This document shows positions 5,792-8,258 of a DNA stretch of 8,258 bases, piece after piece. The stretch comes from an uncultured Lachnospiraceae bacterium (GTDB lineage Bacteria > Bacillota_A > Clostridia > Lachnospirales > Lachnospiraceae). The position numbers and the translations under genes were made by a program. A model generated the notes under the pieces. It ran no database searches and had not been told where the DNA came from. It was given only the letters and a program-made list of their open reading frames with translations. Every line of letters begins with the position of its first letter. The stretch's first letter is position 1. The stretch spans positions 1-8,258 of the forward strand of contig CAMWWF010000116.1 in the NCBI GenBank assembly GCA_947177885.1, written 5' to 3'.

Positions 5792-6376
5792 ATGAGTGAG
5801 GAGAAGAAGATAAAACTGCCGAAACTGGAATTGCTGGAAGCGGAATTGGAAAGGGAACGATATAAGAAAAGATATGGGAGCGTTCTCAAAAGTACGGTAT
5901 TTTCCCTGATAGTAGTTGCGGCGGTTGCGGTATTGATAGCGGTGCTGCTGCTTCCGGTACTGCAGATCAGCGGAACCTCCATGACGGATTCCCTGAGGGA
6001 TGAAGACATTGTAGTGGCTCTGAACAGTTCCAAATATGAGACAGGTGACATTATTGCTTTTTACTATAATAACAACATTCTTGTGAAGAGGGTTATCGCT
6101 GCGGCGGGAGACTGGGTCAACATTGACCAGGATGGCAATGTGTATGTAAATGACGAACTGCTGGATGAACCTTATGTCACGGATAAAGCCCTGGGGAACT
6201 GCAATATTACATTACCCTATCAGGTACCGGACGGAAGATGCTTTGTTATGGGAGATCACAGGGCAACAAGCATAGACAGCCGGAATACGGCGGTGGGATG
6301 TGTCAGCAATGATATGGTAATCGGAAAAATACTGATCCGGGTCTGGCCATTGGAAGGATTCGGGGTTGTGGACTGA
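5792..6376 (+). CDS. lepB: Signal peptidase I (S26 family)
   Basis: Membrane serine protease of 194 residues that removes signal peptides from exported proteins, acting by a Ser/Lys dyad on the outer face of the membrane. A charged cytoplasmic N-terminus (1-34), rich in Lys and Glu and probably helical, precedes one transmembrane helix (about 35-57). The nucleophile is S63 in ISGTSM (59-64), the general base K99 in LVKRVIAAAGD (97-107), and the conserved box is MGDHRATSIDSR (153-164), with His where many homologues have Asn. Length is normal for short Gram-positive type enzymes. GAGG lies seven bases before the ATG. It sits 31 bp ahead of the large secreted protein, almost certainly in one operon. 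Like the pilus-locus signal peptidases of streptococci, it may be specialised for that neighbour; unlike SipA-type relatives, as I recall them, it keeps both catalytic residues. Confidence 0.94.
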   Translation: MSEEKKIKLPKLELLEAELERERYKKRYGSVLKSTVFSLIVVAAVAVLIAVLLLPVLQISGTSMTDSLRDEDIVVALNSSKYETGDIIAFYYNNNILVKRVIAAAGDWVNIDQDGNVYVNDELLDEPYVTDKALGNCNITLPYQVPDGRCFVMGDHRATSIDSRNTAVGCVSNDMVIGKILIRVWPLEGFGVVD

Positions 6377-6407
6377 TAGATATGGGTAGAAGGAAGGAGA
6401 GGGCATT

Positions 6408-8258
6408 ATGAAGGTTGATTTTTTGTCACAGGCAGGAAAGATCATAAAGGAGCACAAACAATATAAGCGTCAGCTTGTACTTTTTCTGTGTTTGGCTGTG
6501 ATGGTTACTTTCGGCACGATTGCTGCGCTGAAGCTGTACGGTCAGGCAATGACCCATAAGAAAGAAGTGCTTGACTGTGGCTACCAGGTTCACGAACATA
6601 CAGATAAATGCTATGAAGCAGATGAGGAGGGCAATCCTGGGACAGAGCCTGTATGCGGATATGCGGATTATGTGTTCCATGTGCATAACGACGGATGCTA
6701 CGGTCCGGATGGAAGCCTAGTCTGTGTTTTGGAGGAGCATAAAGCTCACGAGCATACGGAAGAATGTTATGTGACGGAGTCGATTCTTGTGTGCGGAGAA
6801 ATCTCTGCAGAGGACCGGACGGACATGACGGAAGCAGAGAATGCAGACGGTGCGGGCGTTCCTGAGGAGAGCACGGACGGCGGAGCAGACAATGGGGATG
6901 TTTCTGAGGAGAGCACAGACGGCGGAGCGGACAATGGGGACGTTCCTGCGGAGAGTATGGACGGGGCAGACCCGGCCGCTCAGGCAGCGTATTCCTGCGG
7001 AATGGAAGCGCACATACATGAGGAGAGCTGTTTTGAGAATGTGATTCAGTGCGGATTCGAAGAGGAGCATGTTCATGATGCAGGTTGTCTGAACCATGAA
7101 CTGGAATGTGTTTTGGGAGAGCACGAACATACGGAAGAATGTTATGATGCGGAAGGAAATCTGATCTGCGTGACGGAGGAGCATGCCCATATAATCGGAT
7201 GTTTTGACGAAAACGGCGAAGTGATTTGCGGAACGGAAAACCATCTTCACGGTGAGGGCTGCCTGGACGGTGAGGGAAATGCCGTCTGCGGACTGGAGGA
7301 GCATGAACACATAGCGGGCTGCTACAGAAATACTTATGTTTGCGGAAAAGCGGTTCATACGCATCAGGAAGAATGTTATGTAAGCACATCCGTCTGCGGG
7401 ATGGAGGAGCATGAACACGGGGACGATTGCATTGCACCTGTAGAAGAAAGCGAAGCAGCAAATGAGGCGGCTGCATCGGAAGGAAACCAGGACGCTTCCC
7501 AGACACCGGAAGCAGAACCGGAGGAAGCGGGAGACAATGGTGCGGAAGCAGCCGGGACGGCGGACGGTGCGGCTCCGGAAAGCGGCGAAGCAGGACATGT
7601 GCACACGGAGGCCTGTTATGAGACGGTGACGGAACTGGTGTGCGGAGAGCAGGAGATTCATACTCATGATGACAGCTGCTATGATGAATCGTGCTTTGAT
7701 GAAGACGGAAATCTCATAGAGGGAAGCAGGGTATCCTGCGGACTCCTTCAGCTGGAAGAGCATATGCATACCACGGACTGCTATAAGACGGTTGAGCTGA
7801 CACCGGAAGAGGTTGCGGCCCTGGAGTCGGGCGCAAAGCTTCATATGCATACGGAGGACTGCTACGGAGAAGAAGGAGAACTGGTCTGCGGACATGACGC
7901 GACCCATATCCACATACTGGAATGCTATGACGATACAGGAAAATTAATCTGCGGTTACGGTACGGCGTCCCATGTACATGAGGACAGCTGCTATGATGAG
8001 GCGGGAAACAGAAATTGCGGTTACGAGACGGCATCCCATGGACATGAAACAGAGTGCTATGACGAAGAAGGCATCCTGATCTGCGGCTATGAGACGGCAT
8101 CCCATGGACATAAGGCAGAATGCCGTGACGAGGAAGGCAAGCTGATCTGTGGTTATGAGACGGCCACCCATGTGCACGAGAAGAACTGCTGCGATGAAGA
8201 AGGTAACACGATCTGCGGATACGAGACGGCCACCCATGTGCACGGGGCAGCCTGCCAG
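6408..8258 (+). CDS. Large secreted surface protein with His-x-His-x3-Cys repeat array (3' end off window)
   Basis: The first 617 residues of an open frame that continues past the window. The ATG at 6408 has AGGAGAGG upstream. The N-terminus is an export signal: a basic region (KEHKQYKRQ, 14-22), a hydrophobic core (about 23-41), and a likely signal peptidase site after GQA (45-47). From residue 57 to the edge there are 21 motifs His-x-His-x3-Cys (first H62-H64-C68, last H610-H612-C616), usually with a further Cys four to six residues before the first His (CG-x-EEHxHxxxC early, CGYETASHxHxxxC late) and Tyr or Phe often after the last Cys. Two acidic linkers without the motif interrupt the array (131-196 and 342-396). 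From memory, large Lachnospiraceae surface proteins with SpaA/Cna-B domains begin this way; no such domain or sorting signal is within view. Metal binding by the two Cys and two His per unit is plausible but unproven. Likely substrate of the neighbouring sortase and signal peptidase. Confidence 0.9.
   Translation, partial: MKVDFLSQAGKIIKEHKQYKRQLVLFLCLAVMVTFGTIAALKLYGQAMTHKKEVLDCGYQVHEHTDKCYEADEEGNPGTEPVCGYADYVFHVHNDGCYGPDGSLVCVLEEHKAHEHTEECYVTESILVCGEISAEDRTDMTEAENADGAGVPEESTDGGADNGDVSEESTDGGADNGDVPAESMDGADPAAQAAYSCGMEAHIHEESCFENVIQCGFEEEHVHDAGCLNHELECVLGEHEHTEECYDAEGNLICVTEEHAHIIGCFDENGEVICGTENHLHGEGCLDGEGNAVCGLEEHEHIAGCYRNTYVCGKAVHTHQEECYVSTSVCGMEEHEHGDDCIAPVEESEAANEAAASEGNQDASQTPEAEPEEAGDNGAEAAGTADGAAPESGEAGHVHTEACYETVTELVCGEQEIHTHDDSCYDESCFDEDGNLIEGSRVSCGLLQLEEHMHTTDCYKTVELTPEEVAALESGAKLHMHTEDCYGEEGELVCGHDATHIHILECYDDTGKLICGYGTASHVHEDSCYDEAGNRNCGYETASHGHETECYDEEGILICGYETASHGHKAECRDEEGKLICGYETATHVHEKNCCDEEGNTICGYETATHVHGAACQ
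6861..6944 (+). repeat. 42-bp tandem repeat encoding an acidic linker
   Basis: Two copies (6861-6902, 6903-6944) encode P/S-EESTDGGADNGDV, followed by a degenerate third (AESMDGAD). The repeat makes up part of the acidic linker separating the third and fourth His-x-His motifs. Confidence 0.85.
7950..8258 (+). repeat. 66-bp tandem repeats encoding 22-residue CGYETA-H-x-H units
   Basis: Units begin at 7950, 8016, 8082, 8148 and 8214 (the last cut by the window edge). Each encodes CGYETA(S/T)HxHxxxC followed by about eight residues of the type YDEEGxLI. The units are much more alike than the older upstream motifs, at DNA level too, suggesting recent duplication. The array continues beyond the window. 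Confidence 0.92.

Noticed and set aside
6717..7913. Antisense open frame of 398 codons, and others at 6505-7506 and 7944-8243
   Set aside because: They lie opposite the His/Cys repeat gene, whose restricted codon set (CAT, GAG, GAA, TGC and similar) rarely yields stops on the other strand. They show no ribosome site or domain, and their repeats mirror the sense repeats.

Overview
The window looks like chromosomal DNA of a gut-type Clostridia, most likely Lachnospiraceae. The grounds are moderate GC, strong purine-rich ribosome binding sites, near-consensus housekeeping promoters, a class B sortase, a short Gram-positive signal peptidase I, and a secreted protein whose N-terminus and His/Cys repeats resemble large surface proteins I recall from that family. 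That placement is inference; nothing here fixes the species.

Left part, minus strand (1-1826): a BcrA-like ABC transporter ATPase, cut by the window edge, lies downstream of an OmpR/PhoB-type response regulator. The regulator has a consensus promoter (TTGACA, 17 bp, TATAAT) and a short leader. The ATPase has its own candidate promoter with an 11-bp direct repeat just upstream, so the regulator plausibly controls the transporter. No histidine kinase is visible. Next, 1827-2194 is a non-coding stretch with a 40-bp tandem repeat. It leads on the plus strand to a small membrane-anchored Mrr-type nuclease-fold protein (2195-2647).

Right part, plus strand (2705-8258): a locus that looks dedicated to making and displaying one large surface protein. 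In order: a class B sortase behind a strong promoter; a SARP/BTAD-type regulator with a degenerate GGDEF-like C-terminus; an intergenic region with a hairpin, an 11-bp inverted repeat and three copies of TTTGACG near a candidate promoter; a coiled-coil protein with 39-residue tandem repeats; a signal peptidase I with its catalytic Ser and Lys; and the start of a very large secreted protein. The visible 617 residues of that protein hold a signal peptide and 21 copies of a His-x-His-x3-Cys motif, and the array runs off the right edge.

Proposed logic (inference): the regulator controls the cluster, the signal peptidase processes the exported protein, the sortase attaches it to the wall, and the coiled-coil protein helps in an unknown way. 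The His/Cys array is the least explained and most interesting element. Its regular Cys and His spacing suggests metal binding or redox chemistry outside the cell.
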